From Effrenium voratum (lineage: Eukaryota > Sar > Dinophyceae > Suessiales > Symbiodiniaceae), in assembly GCA_963377175.1 (NCBI GenBank), contig CAUJNA010001868.1, positions 574,380 through 638,379 on the forward strand: a stretch of 64,000 bases of DNA, read 5' to 3'. A model generated the notes under the pieces. That model did not search any database and was not told the origin of the DNA. It worked only from the letters and a program-made list of their open reading frames with translations. Made by a program: the position numbers and the translations under genes. Below are positions 47,556 through 58,449 of the stretch, one piece after another. Each line of letters begins with the position of its first letter. Within the stretch, counting starts at the first letter, position 1.

Positions 47556-47662
47556 CGGGGTTTCTCCCCACCCACTTCTGTGATACTTTTGGGAATCTCC
47601 CCCTGTATATGGGGGGTTAGTCTTTGGGGTTTGCCCTTCTTCTGTTGTATCACAGAAGTGGT
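47556..47662. repeat. Foldback repeat family J, copy 2
   Basis: CCCCACCCACTTCTGTGATA and TTGTATCACAGAAGTGG; middle CCCCCTGTATATGGGGGG. Confidence 0.8.
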
Positions 47663-47924
47663 CATTTTCATAGAATCACTGCTAAGAGTCCCCAAAAGGG
47701 GACCCCAAAAGTAATGTGTTCTTTGCTCAAATGGTACCTAAAAAGCGCTATTTAAACTCTTTTTGCCACATAAATGGACATTGCTCAAATAGTGACTAAA
47801 AAGCTAGATTTGCTACATTTTTTCTCTGGGCACATGAACCTTGATGCTGCCACTTCATGTTCAAGGTCGGCAGTATCACCTGGGGCTATGGACAATTGGC
47901 ATGATGACCCAAATGCTACTCAAA

Positions 47925-48625
47925 TACTCCAAAACACATACTAATTTGAAGGTTTTGGTCGAATCTGCTCAAATGCTGCTCAAAAGCTACTCAAATGCTA
48001 CTCAAATGCTACTCAAATACTCCCAAACACATCCTAATTTGAAGATTTTGGTCGAATCTGCTCAAATGCTGCTCAAATGCTGCTCAAATGCTGCTCAAAT
48101 GCTACTCAAATGCTACTCAAATGCTACTCAAATGCTACTCAAATACTCCAAAACAAATACCAATTTGAAGGTTTTGGTCGAATCTGCTCAAATGCTGCTC
48201 AAATGCTGCTCAAATGCTGCTCAAATGCTACTCAAATGCTACTCAAATGCTACTCAAATGCTACTCAAATACTCCAAAACAAATACCAATTTGAAGGTTT
48301 TGGTCGAATCTGCTCAAATGCTGCTCACTCAAATGCTACTCAAATACTCCAAAACACATACTAATTTGAAGATTTTGGTCGAATCTGCTCAAATGCTGCT
48401 CAAATGCTACTCAAATGCTACTCAAATGCTACTCAAATGCTACTCAAATACTCCAAAACACATCCTAATTTGAAGATTTTGGTCGAATCTGCTCAAATGC
48501 TACTCAAATGCTACTCAAATGCTACTCAAATGCTACTCAAATGCTACTCAAATGCTACTCAAATGCTACTCAAATGCTACTCAAATGCTACTCAAATACT
48601 CCAAAACACATCCTAATTTGAAGGT
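47925..48625 (+). repeat. Two-level minisatellite of 11-bp monomers
   Basis: Runs of the 11-bp unit ATGCTACTCAA (with CTG variants) are interrupted by seven spacers ACTCCAAAACACATACTAAT...GGTTTTGGTCGAATCTG at about 47927, 48019, 48147, 48267, 48346, 48449 and 48598. The number of monomers between spacers varies. Because 33 bp is a multiple of 3, a 210-codon ORF crosses it with an 11-residue repeat; I regard that ORF as an artefact. Confidence 0.95.
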
Positions 48626-48861
48626 GTTGCCCAAATTCCACGAAAAACCTTTAAATTAGGTGTCCCAGGGTATACCAACCCCCACTCAATCATAGGATCC
48701 AGTCGTGGGTTCCCAATGTTTACCCCCCCGCACTCAATGTGCAGTTTTGCTGCTTTTACGCGCTTAACTGTTGGGGGACCCCTTTTGCGGACTCTTAGCA
48801 GTGATTCTATGACATTTCCCACAACCCTGATTCGGGTAGATGGGGCTGTTTCCCTTTTGCT

Positions 48862-48900
48862 TACCATTTAAGGGGGTGACTTTGATCATGGTAAAATAGT
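48862..48900 (+). repeat. Family P repeat, copy 2
   Basis: ACCATTTAAGGGGGTGAC, TTTGATCATGGTAAAAT. Confidence 0.6.
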
Positions 48901-49025
48901 GGGGCCAGGTAGATGAAGGTTAGTAAGGGACGATCCCATACATAGTTGCTTCTCTCCGCCTTCTTAATTCTTGAAGCGTGGTTCTGAGTAGACCTTTTTG
49001 ATGTCGGGTTTTGATGATGACTCAG
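48900..49025 (+). mobile_element. Family F element, copy 2
   Basis: CCAGGTAGATGAAGGTTAGT to GGTTTTGATGATGACTCAG; again an exon-like frame follows the ACTCAG. Confidence 0.75.
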
Positions 49026-49170
49026 CTGACCTGTGGCAATTTGTTGGTGCAACCTGCCCTCAGGAAGTTTCTTGCCATGTATTGGGAAAGTGATTTCCAA
49101 CTGGAGGGATTTGGTCTCTTTGCCTTTGGTGATATGACGTGGTTTCGGTTGGTCGCTCTGAACAATAGCG
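49026..49170 (+). CDS. Exon candidate after family F
   Basis: After ATGACTCAG| the frame reads LTCGNLLVQPALRKFLAMYW then ESDFQLEGFGLFAFGDM and on. It is open until a TAA at 49267, so it must be spliced before that. Unknown. Confidence 0.35.
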
Positions 49171-49298
49171 CCGGTTGCGTGCACTGCTCGGGGGCGGTGT
49201 TGCCTCCAGATTTCTGGAGCCTCCTGTGCCAGGGGTCACTTCTTTGCGTACCCCATGATGGACTTTAATCAATGGGGTTCGCACATGTTCCCCTGGAG

Positions 49299-49470
49299 GA
49301 CATCAACCACCGGGCAGAAGTCTATCGGGTGGTCAACACAGGATTCCTTCTTTCCTCATTTGCACCAGGCGAGCCAGATGGCGATCCTTTTGACAAGGAC
49401 GACGTCGCGAGCTTCCTAAGGCGCAAACTATACCCCGGCAGCGTGGAGGGGGTGCTACTGTACACCCTGG
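49299..49470 (+). CDS. Exon candidate
   Basis: After CCCCTGGAG| the frame reads DINHRAEVYRVVNTGFLLSS, then FAPGEPDGDPFDKDDVASFL, then RRKLYPGSVEG. Protein-like composition; unknown. Confidence 0.4.
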
Positions 49471-49529
49471 AATTCCTGTTATGGGTGTGGTCGCCGGGTT
49501 GCTTTTGGTTTCCCTTCAAACCAACCTGA

Positions 49530-49800
49530 AAAAAGCACAGGAGCAAGCAAGCAGGCAAACAAGCAAGCAAACAAACACACCAGCAAGCAAGCAAACAAGC
49601 ACACAGCATACAAAGAACTGACCAACCAACCAACCGACCGACCGACCGACCGACCGACCGACCGACCGACCGACCGACCGACCAACCAACCAACCAAGCA
49701 CACATCACGCAAACACACCACCACACCACACACACACACAATGTGACAAGCAGACACCACACAAACACAAGCACACAAATACACACAAAACGCGCGCACA
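49530..49800 (+). repeat. CAAG/ACCG/CACA simple-sequence tract
   Basis: CAAGCAAGCA tracts, then about 14 units of ACCG (49629-49686), CCAACCAA, then CACA-rich sequence. The long minus-strand open frame here is an artefact of the repeats. Confidence 0.9.
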
Positions 49801-49814
49801 CATGTTTTTATTAC

Positions 49815-49936
49815 TAGGTCCTCCAGTAGAGAGGTGAATAGGGGTACCCGATTTTTTTGTTTTATGTAGTCTATTTCAGTAGGGGAACCCTCCCAACCAA
49901 AAAGAAGGTTGGTCAAAGGGCACGACTGGGGGACCC
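49815..49936 (-). mobile_element. Family A element, minus orientation
   Basis: The only clearly inverted copy: reading minus it starts GGGTCCCCCAGTCGTGCCC and ends CTACTGGAGGACCTAG. Confidence 0.85.
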
Positions 49937-50092
49937 AGATTACGTCGTGCTGAGTGCAAATTGGAGGCTTCGAAGCGCTGACGTCGCGCAGGCTTCGCAT
50001 GGGCGAGGATACTCCTGAAGACCTGGTGATGAGCTGGCGCGCCTCTGGGATGACGGGATCACCGGTGATTGAAGAGCCTTTGCTGGCGCTGA

Positions 50093-50202
50093 TATGGGTT
50101 TGGCTCATTTTTTTTAGCGGGCTGGGGTTACGCAGATTTTGGTCTTTGTTTCCAGCCAAGGGGCCCACAAACTGGTTCTACTTTTTTGTGCCACAGCCAT
50201 GT
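50093..50202 (+). mobile_element. Family C element
   Basis: TGGGTTTGGCTCATTTTTTT, GGGGTTACGCAGATTTTGGT, TGTGCCACAGCCATGTGG. Confidence 0.6.
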
Positions 50203-50204
50203 GG

Positions 50205-50205
<1 letters not shown>

Positions 50206-50236
<31 letters not shown>
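50206..50236 (+). repeat. (ATT)n microsatellite
   Basis: About ten ATT units. Confidence 0.9.
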
Positions 50237-50237
<1 letters not shown>

Positions 50238-50383
50238 GTTGTTATTAGGGACCCGAAATGGTGGACATCATTTAGGTGGGGATTGTTCCAACCATTAAAT
50301 GTCCTAGCCATATCCGGCTTGGGGCTCGCTTTGACCAGATCTTTTGAGTTGACCAGACTGATGCAAGCTTTCAGCGCCTGCAG

Positions 50384-50489
50384 GTTGGATTTCGTGACCC
50401 AGAACAACGAGTACAAAGAGATCCTCACTAGAGAGGATGTCTGGATTCTGGCCAGGATATGCTACAAGGCCTGTGAGAAATGCGACCAT
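50384..50489 (+). CDS. Exon candidate, Cys-rich end
   Basis: CAGCGCCTGCAG| precedes LDFVTQNNEYKEILTREDVW then ILARICYKACEKCDHR. Good helix, then CYKACEKCDH. Unknown family; family G follows. Confidence 0.45.
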
Positions 50490-50490
50490 A

Positions 50491-50583
50491 GGTGTCCTTT
50501 TGGTTGTTTTGGTAGAAACATAGCTGGCCCTGGTTTACCTGGTGGTTTAATCATCTACCAGGGCCATCTCTTTACCCTAAGAG
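50491..50583 (+). repeat. Family G repeat, copy 3
   Basis: TGTCCTTTTGGTTGTTTTGG, CCTGGTGGTTTAATCATC, TACCAGGGCCATCTCTTTA. Confidence 0.7.
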
Positions 50584-51262
50584 GACGTCTATGAATGTGA
50601 CACGGTGGGTGACACGCTTCGCAGACCACTAGTGACGGTCAGGCCGGGGAGCAGAGCATTAAGCCATGCTGAGGTGGTAAGGATCCGTTTGATCGCAAGA
50701 CAGGTGTTTTTGCCAAACACACAAAGGTGTGGTTTTGTTTGAGTCTCCTTTTACAACCCGAAAAAGGGTACCGAGCTTTATATAAAGACAGTATCCAAGG
50801 GCTCCCTGGGATTATAGGCGCGTCTGGCTGTAGCTGCGTAGCGCGAGGGGTCTTGAAAAGGGAAACAACGGAAATTTCCCCTCGGTCTGCAGGTAAAGAC
50901 AAATCCCCAGAAAAGAGCGACTTGTGTTCAACCATTTTAAGGACCCATTGGAATCGGTAGCCAACAGGCAACAATCCAACACACCTCCCCATTTCCACAT
51001 CATGCCACCTCTCTAGTCAATGTGGCGGGACATTTGGGTTTGTATTCTGTTGAGGGTATCCTTGTTGCGGTGGTTTTATTGGGAAACCAAAGGGAAGCGA
51101 CCCACCACTTTGGGGTCTATTCCAAGAGACACCCATTTGGCTGTGGGTCAAAACCCTGTATAAATGGTGAACAGCAAAATAGGTGGCAACTGGATGTTCA
51201 TCCACCCCAAAATGGCTCGCCATAGGTTATGCAACCCATGGCCATTTGACCGGACCGGTCAG

Positions 51263-51331
51263 GTGCTGAAGGAGACTGTCCTTACCACTGACAGCACGCT
51301 GGACCGGCTGATCCACCTGAGCCCTCCCTCC
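51263..51331 (+). CDS. Exon candidate
   Basis: CGGACCGGTCAG| precedes VLKETVLTTDSTLDRLIHLS then PPS, with GT donor after TCCG. Phase 0. Unknown. Confidence 0.45.
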
Positions 51332-51375
51332 GGTGTGCCTTAGTAAAAATCCTTGAGGCGATAGTAGGATCATAC

Positions 51376-51483
51376 TTGCAGTAGTGCCCTTTCTCACCCT
51401 TTTTTGGGGGAGGTTTCCCCTACTAAAATAGACTACAGAAAGAAGCTGGTACCCTTATTCTAACCTCTTTGCTGTAGGACCTA
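51376..51483 (+). mobile_element. Family A element, left end eroded
   Basis: Starts at CAGTAGTGCCC; the right end is GTAGGACCTAG. Confidence 0.8.
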
Positions 51484-52332
51484 GTTGCGCGTCTCAAAAT
51501 TGGGGCCTCAAAATGGTGGTTTTCCTGTTGGTCTCTCTTTAACACCAACCAAAAAGGGTCTCCCCCAAGAAGACGGGCCGCCCTTACTTTTGGGAAACAG
51601 GGGAAGCAGGGGGTTGGGGGGCTTCTGCAAAACACACATAGGTTCAGTGTAGGCATTTGATTGACAGGGCCACAACCGCGTAGGCGGGCGTAGGCATTTC
51701 GCGGAGGCTTGTGCTGCGAAGCTTCGCGTAGGCAGTCGCGTAGGCAACCGTTTATGAGCTTGAGTTGTTGTGACGGTTGTGCGACTGCTTGTGAGTGGCA
51801 GTCTGGCCCAAGCTGTGGGTGGCAGCTTTTCGCCAGCTGTTGCAGCATGGCGGCGCAAGGTGGTGGGTTGGCGGAGGGAGGTGAAGGTCCGCCTGTCCGG
51901 CAGTGGAGCTGGCAACTCGCACTGCTGCACGGCTGCTATAGACCCCGTTGTGCTTGGCCAAAGAAGGTCGTTGTTTTGAGTTGTGGTGTTGAGTTGGTGG
52001 ACCTTCCGTGGATACGGTCACATGTGACTGCAAGTAGCGGTTGTCTTTTTCGTTAAAATTATTCTCAAATTCTTTCCTCTCAGGTGGCTTTTGGGGGGGG
52101 CCGCCTTGCTTCCCCTTGAGTGGCTTCAGGTGGGCCCCGCGTCACTTCCCCTTCGGTGGCCTCAGGTGGTGGGGCCCAATAACCATCCCAAAGCCGACGC
52201 AACCATCCAAACCAATTCGTAAAACAATCCCGATGGATTCCCCTGCAGGCTGCAGCCCACTTATAAGACGGAAAACTCAAGAAATTTCGAGCGAGGCGTA
52301 TCGGAAGAAACGGCTAGCTCATCTTCGCTTGC

Positions 52333-54300
52333 TAGGGTTTTAATTGAATTTCTGTGGCTCTGTCAGCTACATTTTCGTTTGTCGGAGCGTCGTCTGCAAG
52401 GCCACAGCAGTTCGACCACTGCGCCCCCCTTGACTGGGTCGGCGAAATTCTTGTGCTCCAGCTGGTCAGATCTTGCTGCAGGTTGGACAACGCGCCCCAC
52501 GACTCCAGAGCGCGGTCCTCAGCTCTGAACACCGCACGCGGGCGCCTTGCGGCGCACAAGGCCTTGTTCCTGCGCGGAGTCGATGAGGTCGCAGTGTCCA
52601 AGCGCGAGGTTCGCGCGACAACCCTTGATTTGTTTAGGCGCGGACGAACAAGCGGGCGCGCAAGATCTTAGGTCAGGCACGCCGACGTGGCATCGCGCCT
52701 TGCTCGCGAGGGCTGAGTTTGAAAGGCTCGCTCTGCCTCCGCGATGAAAAGCGAAAGCGTGGCCGCCTTGGCGGTTGATTTTCTCGTTTGCTGGCTCTCG
52801 CTCGCTGCTTCAAAGCTGCTTTGTCAGGAGCCTCGTGTTCCTGCGCCGGCGCCGGCCTGCGCGCGGCTCAGGCTTGTGAGAAGAGCGCGCGTTCCGCTGA
52901 GGCGTGGCTCGACCTTCGCGAGGATCGATCTCTGCTGCGTTTTAGATGTCTCTGTTTTAGCCTCCCTGATTGGATCTCGTGACGCCGGGGCTTCCGTTTT
53001 GGATGTGCTGTTGAATTCTGAATTTTCACTCAGCTTGGTTCAGCGGAGCTTCTTTTGCAGACTTTTTGCATCTTGTTGCGCCCGTTTGCCTTGGTGTTGT
53101 CGGAGCTTCCTTTCGCGATTGGTTCCGAGTTTCCATTTGATTCGGCGTCGCTGGAGCTGCCGTTTGAGTCCTGGGTTTGAGTTTCCATTCGATTTGGCGC
53201 CTTCCGCTGCAAATCTGAAATCGTGTCGCCTCGCGTCACTAGACCTTCGTTTTGCGATTTGATTTTCAGTTCCGTTTGATTTGGTGTCGCCGGGGCTCCT
53301 TGTTGAGATCTGAAAGCAAGTTTCCGTTTGGCGCGGCGTCGCGGGCGCTCCTTGGGTTTTTAGTTTTGGGAGAAGTGACGAGACTGTGTTCGAAGCGCGT
53401 GAAAAACACTATCAAATTTTCCCCCGCCGAAGTCGAAGCCCCGCCGGCTTTGTGAGTCTGATTGGCGGGTTTGAAAGAAGGGAGCCTGCAGGAGACAATT
53501 CAGAGAAAGGCGCTCTCCGAAGCGCGCTTTGTCCGAAGTTTGGTTGCCCTGGCAGCGCGGCGAGGCCTTCCGCAACTCTGCCACGGAGTTGCCGGCTCGA
53601 AATTGGTCAGAATTCACCGCCGTTGCTCGAAATTGCTCGGAATTGTTCGGAACTGCTCGAAATTCAACCGTCTCTCCTGTTGTGTTTTTACTTCAACTCC
53701 TTCACTTGCTCGGAATTGCTCGGAATTGCTCGGAATTCGGAAGGTTTGCTCGAAATTTGCACGGCGCCGAAGCAAATTGGAGGACTGTTGTCAGTTTCGC
53801 CTCGCGTTGCTTGATTCTTGCAAATTGCTTCAATATTCCCGAGTAAGGGCGGAACCAGAGAGACGGCGCAAACTCCGCCAAAAACGCGGTCTTGGCTAAC
53901 AAGATTCCCGCATCAATGCAAACCGGCAGCTTTGAGCTCAGGAGCTCGCAGCTGAACAATCTTAATGTTTTGTCCGAGCAACCAGGAACGCGTGACGAAC
54001 GTCTTATAAACGTAGGACCAAGCCAACTACGGAGCGATCGGCTACGCAAGTGCTGCAGAATTGTCATGGCGCCGTCTTGAACCAGCTGGGGGCGACTTGC
54101 GCTGCTGCAGCACGCATCTGCGCGCTCAAGACCTGCGTGCCGAGCCAAGGTAGCTCGACGCAGGTTCCAAACACTCAGACAAGCCTCCGCGGTTTGCTGT
54201 AATTCGCGGGCGGGCGACAAGGTGCCGGAGCCAGGAGCTAAGATCCATGCAGAAAAGTTCACAGTTCCGTGTCATCTCCCTTCCTTTTCCAATACTCCTG
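52333..54300. other. Unusual repeat-rich tract, strand unknown
   Basis: Composition differs from its surroundings. 53118-53360 holds four diverged units around TTCC(A/G)TTTGATTTGG and GGCGTCGC. 53605-53760 holds about eight copies of a decamer like TTGCTCGGAA. Several frames of 100-190 codons are open on both strands, but none has a recognisable domain, and the decamer keeps frames open by itself. Confidence 0.5.
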
Positions 54301-55200
54301 CCCAGCTTTCCCTCTTGTAGTCGGTGTCCATGCCAGGCAAAAATCTCATCAACTGGAGCCTGCATCTGCTCTTCCTTCCGCAGTCAACTCAGCTTTCCCT
54401 TTTAGAAGTAGCGCCAGTCAACTTCCAGCCCATTAGATAAACCCACCAGTTGACGGGGGTTTTGTAGAGGACCAGGGCGATGTGTACTTGCGGAACATGT
54501 TCTTTTTCTGAAGCACTGGTGATTCGCTGTGTAAAGCAGTAATTTGCCGCCGGGCGATTCTTATAAGTCGCGACATCCACATTTGGAAAGCAGCAGGGGC
54601 CACTCTTTCTTCGCATTTCGCAGGCGGCCTTGTAGTTTTGCCCCTGAACTGCTCCAGCGCCAAGCAGCATGCCAGATCCCAGCTATCAACCTGGGTATTG
54701 CCTATCAAAGGACTTGACCCCAGCCATCAGCCAAAAGCTTCTTCAAGTTCAGAGGAACACCCATCCACTTGTGATATTTTGCCTTAGAAGTTCTGGTAGA
54801 ATGGTCGTGTCATTTTAGGGTATCCCCATTTGCTAGATTGCGCAAAGGGAATCTCCCCAAAAAAGACAGTTGTTTGAGACGCAACAACTTAGTTTTAGTT
54901 GCGCATGTTACATAGTTTGCAGGGAGCACCCGCACATCTTGGTTTCTTTGGCTTCCAGAATCCCATGGCCTTTTCCAAACAGCTTTCCGAATCTGTCAGC
55001 TTCTACTGGGGTGCCAGTGGTCTTGGTGGTCCCACTGGGTCACATAGCTTCTTTTTGACCCTTGGCTTACCCCCAGGTTTAAATCCGTGGGTCTATCCAA
55101 ACGGAAGAGTGGAGGCCATGGCATCCCGTGAAAAGAGGCTTGAAACAGTGTTTTTTGGGGGTCCCTAAAATGTACATTCCACCGGGACCATTTCGTGATG
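54300..55200. other. Gene-poor stretch
   Basis: No exon-like frame or boundary motif found. Confidence 0.35.
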
Positions 55201-55214
55201 ACTGCGTGGCATCG

Positions 55215-55310
55215 CCCAAAACACGAGCCTGCGCGTCACCTCCTTGAGCGACTGGATCGCGCAGGACAGCACCTGCCTCGCCAGACTGGAAGCTGGGGAG
55301 GCCCGTGGAG
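55215..55310 (+). CDS. Exon candidate
   Basis: The frame reads SLRVTSLSDWIAQDSTCLAR then LEAGEAR; GC-rich, helical. The acceptor is probably an AG near 55214. Unknown. Confidence 0.4.
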
Positions 55311-55701
55311 TGAAGCCGGGTAGGATTGGACAAAAGGGCTTCAATATGTGTGGCTCTAAGGACTTGAAGGAGAACCATCAAATCATTTCCATAGAAATGG
55401 ATCTTCTTCATTCTGTTCGCCCATTCTTCTTTGGGGTGCTGGGCTCAATTAAAGGCACATATCATTTTGAGAGCCGTCAAAAGCTTTCGTAGCTTTGAAG
55501 AATGCCCTCAAACAAAAGTGAAGTCATAGGAATTCTGGAAACGGTGATTCCCCCCAAGGGAGATTCTTGGAGGATAGATTGCTGGAGGATAGGAACCTTA
55601 CTCAACGGGAAGGAAGTCCCAGGAGCCGGGCTGCTGGTCTCGTTTTGGAGTTGGTACCCCGTGTTTTGTGGTTTTAAAGAGAAACTAAGAGGAACACCGA
55701 A

Positions 55702-55825
55702 GCTCTAGTGCCTTCCCCATTCTTTCCAGGCATCCTTCTTTCTACAAAGCCACCCAAAACCCTGCAAAAACAGCTGGTGTTTGAAAAGAACGATGGTTGA
55801 AAAGAATGGGGAATCAACCCCTAGA
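55702..55825 (+). repeat. Foldback repeat family M, copy 2
   Basis: CCTTCCCCATTCTTTCCAGG and AAGAATGGGGAATCAACCCC, plus CATCCTTCTTTCTA and CCCTGCA shared with 5625-5699. Confidence 0.65.
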
Positions 55826-56414
55826 GAGGCCTTTTGGAGGGTATGCGAAAAAGACGCGAGATGGGAGCAAGACATGTTCCGTTCGGGGATGCTCGAAGCT
55901 GGGTGAAGTTTGAAGTGGCAGCCATGTCTGGCGAAGGTATATGTTAAACAAAAGCTCTCGTGCGAGCCAAGCGGAAGTTGTATTTTTGCTTGGGCACTGG
56001 CAACAATTGTGAATGTCCCCTAAAGTAGGCCAAAAGGGGATGGGTCATTTAGTTTGAAGTCCAGATCCATGGTAGAAAGTAACAATGTTCCCCGGTGTCC
56101 TCAAACTTCTGCAATCTGGGAAGCTTGTTTTTCCACCAGGCTGTTTTGGAAAAATGGCACTAGCGTTCTCTCAAGCCCATAGCATAGGGAATATTTGTAA
56201 TTTTGGGTAGATCATCCGGGGGGCACCCACCAACAAGTATAATAATACCAAGAACCCCGCTCGTGATCAGCTAGTCTCGGCCTTGGATTTCACAACGGCT
56301 GTGCCAAGGGGATCTCTTTAAAACTTTAAACCTTCACAGCCTCAGGTTGGTTTCCTTTCTACAGGTCAAAAGCCCTCAAAGGTGGGTTTCCTTGCTCTTT
56401 TGGGGCCTTGTAGG

Positions 56415-56505
56415 CCTCATTATTTTACCATGATCAAAGTCACCCCCTAAGTGGTGGCTTAAAGGGAAACAGCCGATTCCATTTTCTGACTTTGACAACC
56501 CCCCA
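56415..56505 (-). repeat. Family P repeat, inverted copy
   Basis: ATTTTACCATGATCAAAGTC, ACCCCCTAAGTGGTGG, CCATTTTCTGACTTTGAC. Confidence 0.65.
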
Positions 56506-56663
56506 GAAACCGTCAAAGTAATGACCCCAGAAAAAGCCTTCAGGTCAAAAGCCCAAGGTTTGGGGGCCTTGGGGGCCTTGGGGTTCCGTGCCATTTTTTT
56601 TGGGGGGGCCTTGGAGGCCCAAGAAAAAAAACACCACTTCGGGGCAGATGTGTCGGCTCTCAG

Positions 56664-56753
56664 GTCGTGGAGCTCATCGGGGACGAGGAGAAGGCGGAGC
56701 TCCACGAGGTGCGCCGGATCCGCGCGCGGCGGCTGAAGGATGGCCAGGAGGGC
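56664..56753 (+). CDS. Charged helical exon
   Basis: TCGGCTCTCAG| precedes VVELIGDEEKAELHEVRRIR then ARRLKDGQEG. Strongly protein-like, phase 0, GC-rich. Unknown family. Confidence 0.5.
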
Positions 56754-56908
56754 TGGGCCCGGGGCCCCGGACCCCGTGGACGGAGGGATCGGAGGGAGGG
56801 GGGGGTGCGGTTCGTTTTGCTGCTTCCCCCGCCCGTCTTCTTGGGGGGGGGACCCTACTTGGTGGGTTTTAAAGGGAGACCAACAGTAAAACCACTATTT
56901 TGGGGGTA

Positions 56909-57006
56909 CCCTCACCAACTAACATGGGTTTGTGCAAAAAGGCCAACCAACCAAGAGGAAAGTAGTCTTTCTACAGTCAGTGCACTTCCATGTTAGCTGG
57001 TGGGAG
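56909..57006 (+). mobile_element. Family D element, free copy
   Basis: CTCACCAACTAACATGGG to CCATGTTAGCTGGTGGGAG, opposite orientation to the nested copy. Its existence outside family A confirms D as an independent element. Confidence 0.85.
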
Positions 57007-57465
57007 CCACCAGAAGCAGCCCCAAAGGTGTCCAATCACCTGGGTTCCAAAAGAGCCTTCTGGTCCTGACAAAGGTCCGGTGCCTGAGTTTGGCTCGTCA
57101 AAAACAAAAGAGTCCTTTTTTTTATGCAAGTCCCCAGTCTCTCAAGCTCGTGAGCAAGACCCCTCCAGGTAGGAACCGTGCAAAATGCCCGTTTTCCAAG
57201 CACCCTTGAAAATTCAGTTCCGGGGGCACGCGCTACGGCCAGGTCCCCAATCCTACAGAGCCTCTCATGTGTATGGCCAAGGATGAGAGGGCTTACAGCA
57301 GACAAACCAACAAGCAGGGATGCAGGGGAAGCAGGGATGTGGGCATAGTTGTTTCAGGTGATATTTAGACATGGTTTCCTTTACAGAGACTCCTCGCACA
57401 TCCCCGCTTCCCCCGTATCCCCGCTAATTCGCTTTCCCAATTACATTGCCCGTGAAAGCGGGGCA

Positions 57466-57493
57466 ATCTCTAACCTCTCTACTGGAGGACCTA
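57466..57493 (+). mobile_element. Family A, 3' fragment
   Basis: TCTAACCTCTCTACTGGAGG then ACCTAG only. Confidence 0.75.
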
Positions 57494-57561
57494 GGTAATG
57501 TCTGAGGACTTTTTTCTACATTGGACTCCCCGTTTGGCCTCCGTGGGAAGCGGGTCCTCAG

Positions 57562-57630
57562 GTGACCGTGAAGGGGAACAACGGCACCGTTTTCCTGCAG
57601 CCTGGGGGGGACCGCCTCTCCGTGGTCAAG
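57562..57630 (+). CDS. Beta-rich exon candidate
   Basis: GGGTCCTCAG| precedes VTVKGNNGTVFLQPGGDRLS then VVK, followed by a GT donor. Acceptor, donor and phase agree (23 codons). Unknown. Confidence 0.45.
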
Positions 57631-57835
57631 GTGGGGGAGGGGGTGAGATGGGAAAGGGGTTTCAACATAGAGAGAGACATCCATTTCGGACGGTTTCCAA
57701 TTAAATTGGCGCCGACCATGCTGGGGGAAGCAATGACAGGTTGCCTTGCGCGACAAGACGACAGATCTGTGGCTAGTGGTTGCTGGTGGCACGCAGGCCT
57801 TTGCACGTGATGATACGTGGGGAGCTTGGAGGTCA

Positions 57836-58440
57836 GCAGTCGATGTGTCTTGAGGAAGAGCAGTGCACTGGGCAGTGATGAGACATCATGGCCCAGTGGA
57901 CCGCTCTTCTTCAAATGTCAAAGACGTTGGCCGGCGCAACAAACAGAATGGGGACTCCAATGGGGACAGTCAGCAGTCGATGTGAGGAAGAGCAGTGCAC
58001 TGGGCTGTGATGAGACATCATGGCCCAGTGGACCGCTGTTTTTCAATGTCGAAGACGTTGGCCGGCGCAACAAACAGAATGGGGACTCCAATGGGGACAG
58101 TCAGCAGTCGATGTGAGGAAGAGTAGTGGACCGCTCTTCTTCAAATGTCAAAGACGTTGGCCGGCGCAACAAACAGAATGGGGACTCCAATGGGGACAGT
58201 CAGCAGTCGATGTGAGGAAGAGCAGTGCACTGGGCTGTGATGAGACATCATGGCCCAGTGGACCGCCCTTCTTCAAATGTCGAAGACGTTGGCCGGCGCA
58301 ACAAATAGAATGGGGACAGTCATCAGTCAATACAAGGAGGAGCAGTGCACTGGGCTGTGATGAGACATCATGGCCCAGTGGACCGCTCTTCAACTGTCGA
58401 AGATGTTGGCCGGCGCAACAAAAGGAATGGACAATGCCAA
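57836..58440 (+). repeat. Minisatellite, five units of about 100-135 bp
   Basis: The unit runs from AGCAGTCGATGTGAGGAAGA through GATGAGACATCATGGCCCAG, GACGTTGGCCGGCGCAACAA to GGGGACTCCAATGGGGACAGTC (in parts). Units start at 57836, 57972, 58102, 58201 and 58321. The third lacks about 40 bp (between GAGTAGTGG and ACCGCTCTTC); the fifth lacks the GGGGACTCCAAT part. Open frames across it encode WPAQQTEWG repeats and are probably incidental. Confidence 0.92.
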
Positions 58441-58449
58441 AGATGTGGG

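Noticed and set aside
47841..48473. 210-codon ORF with an 11-residue repeat
   Set aside because: It is the translation of an 11-bp satellite, which stays open whenever the monomer lacks stops.
47925..48625. CRISPR-like repeat-spacer array
   Set aside because: The spacers are the conserved part and the repeats vary in number; the genome is eukaryotic and no cas genes are present.
49322..50168. 229- and 159-codon minus-strand ORFs
   Set aside because: They cross ACCG/CAAG/CACA simple repeats and a family A element.
53702..54262. 186-codon minus-strand ORF
   Set aside because: Runs through the decamer repeat; no recognisable domain or codon bias.
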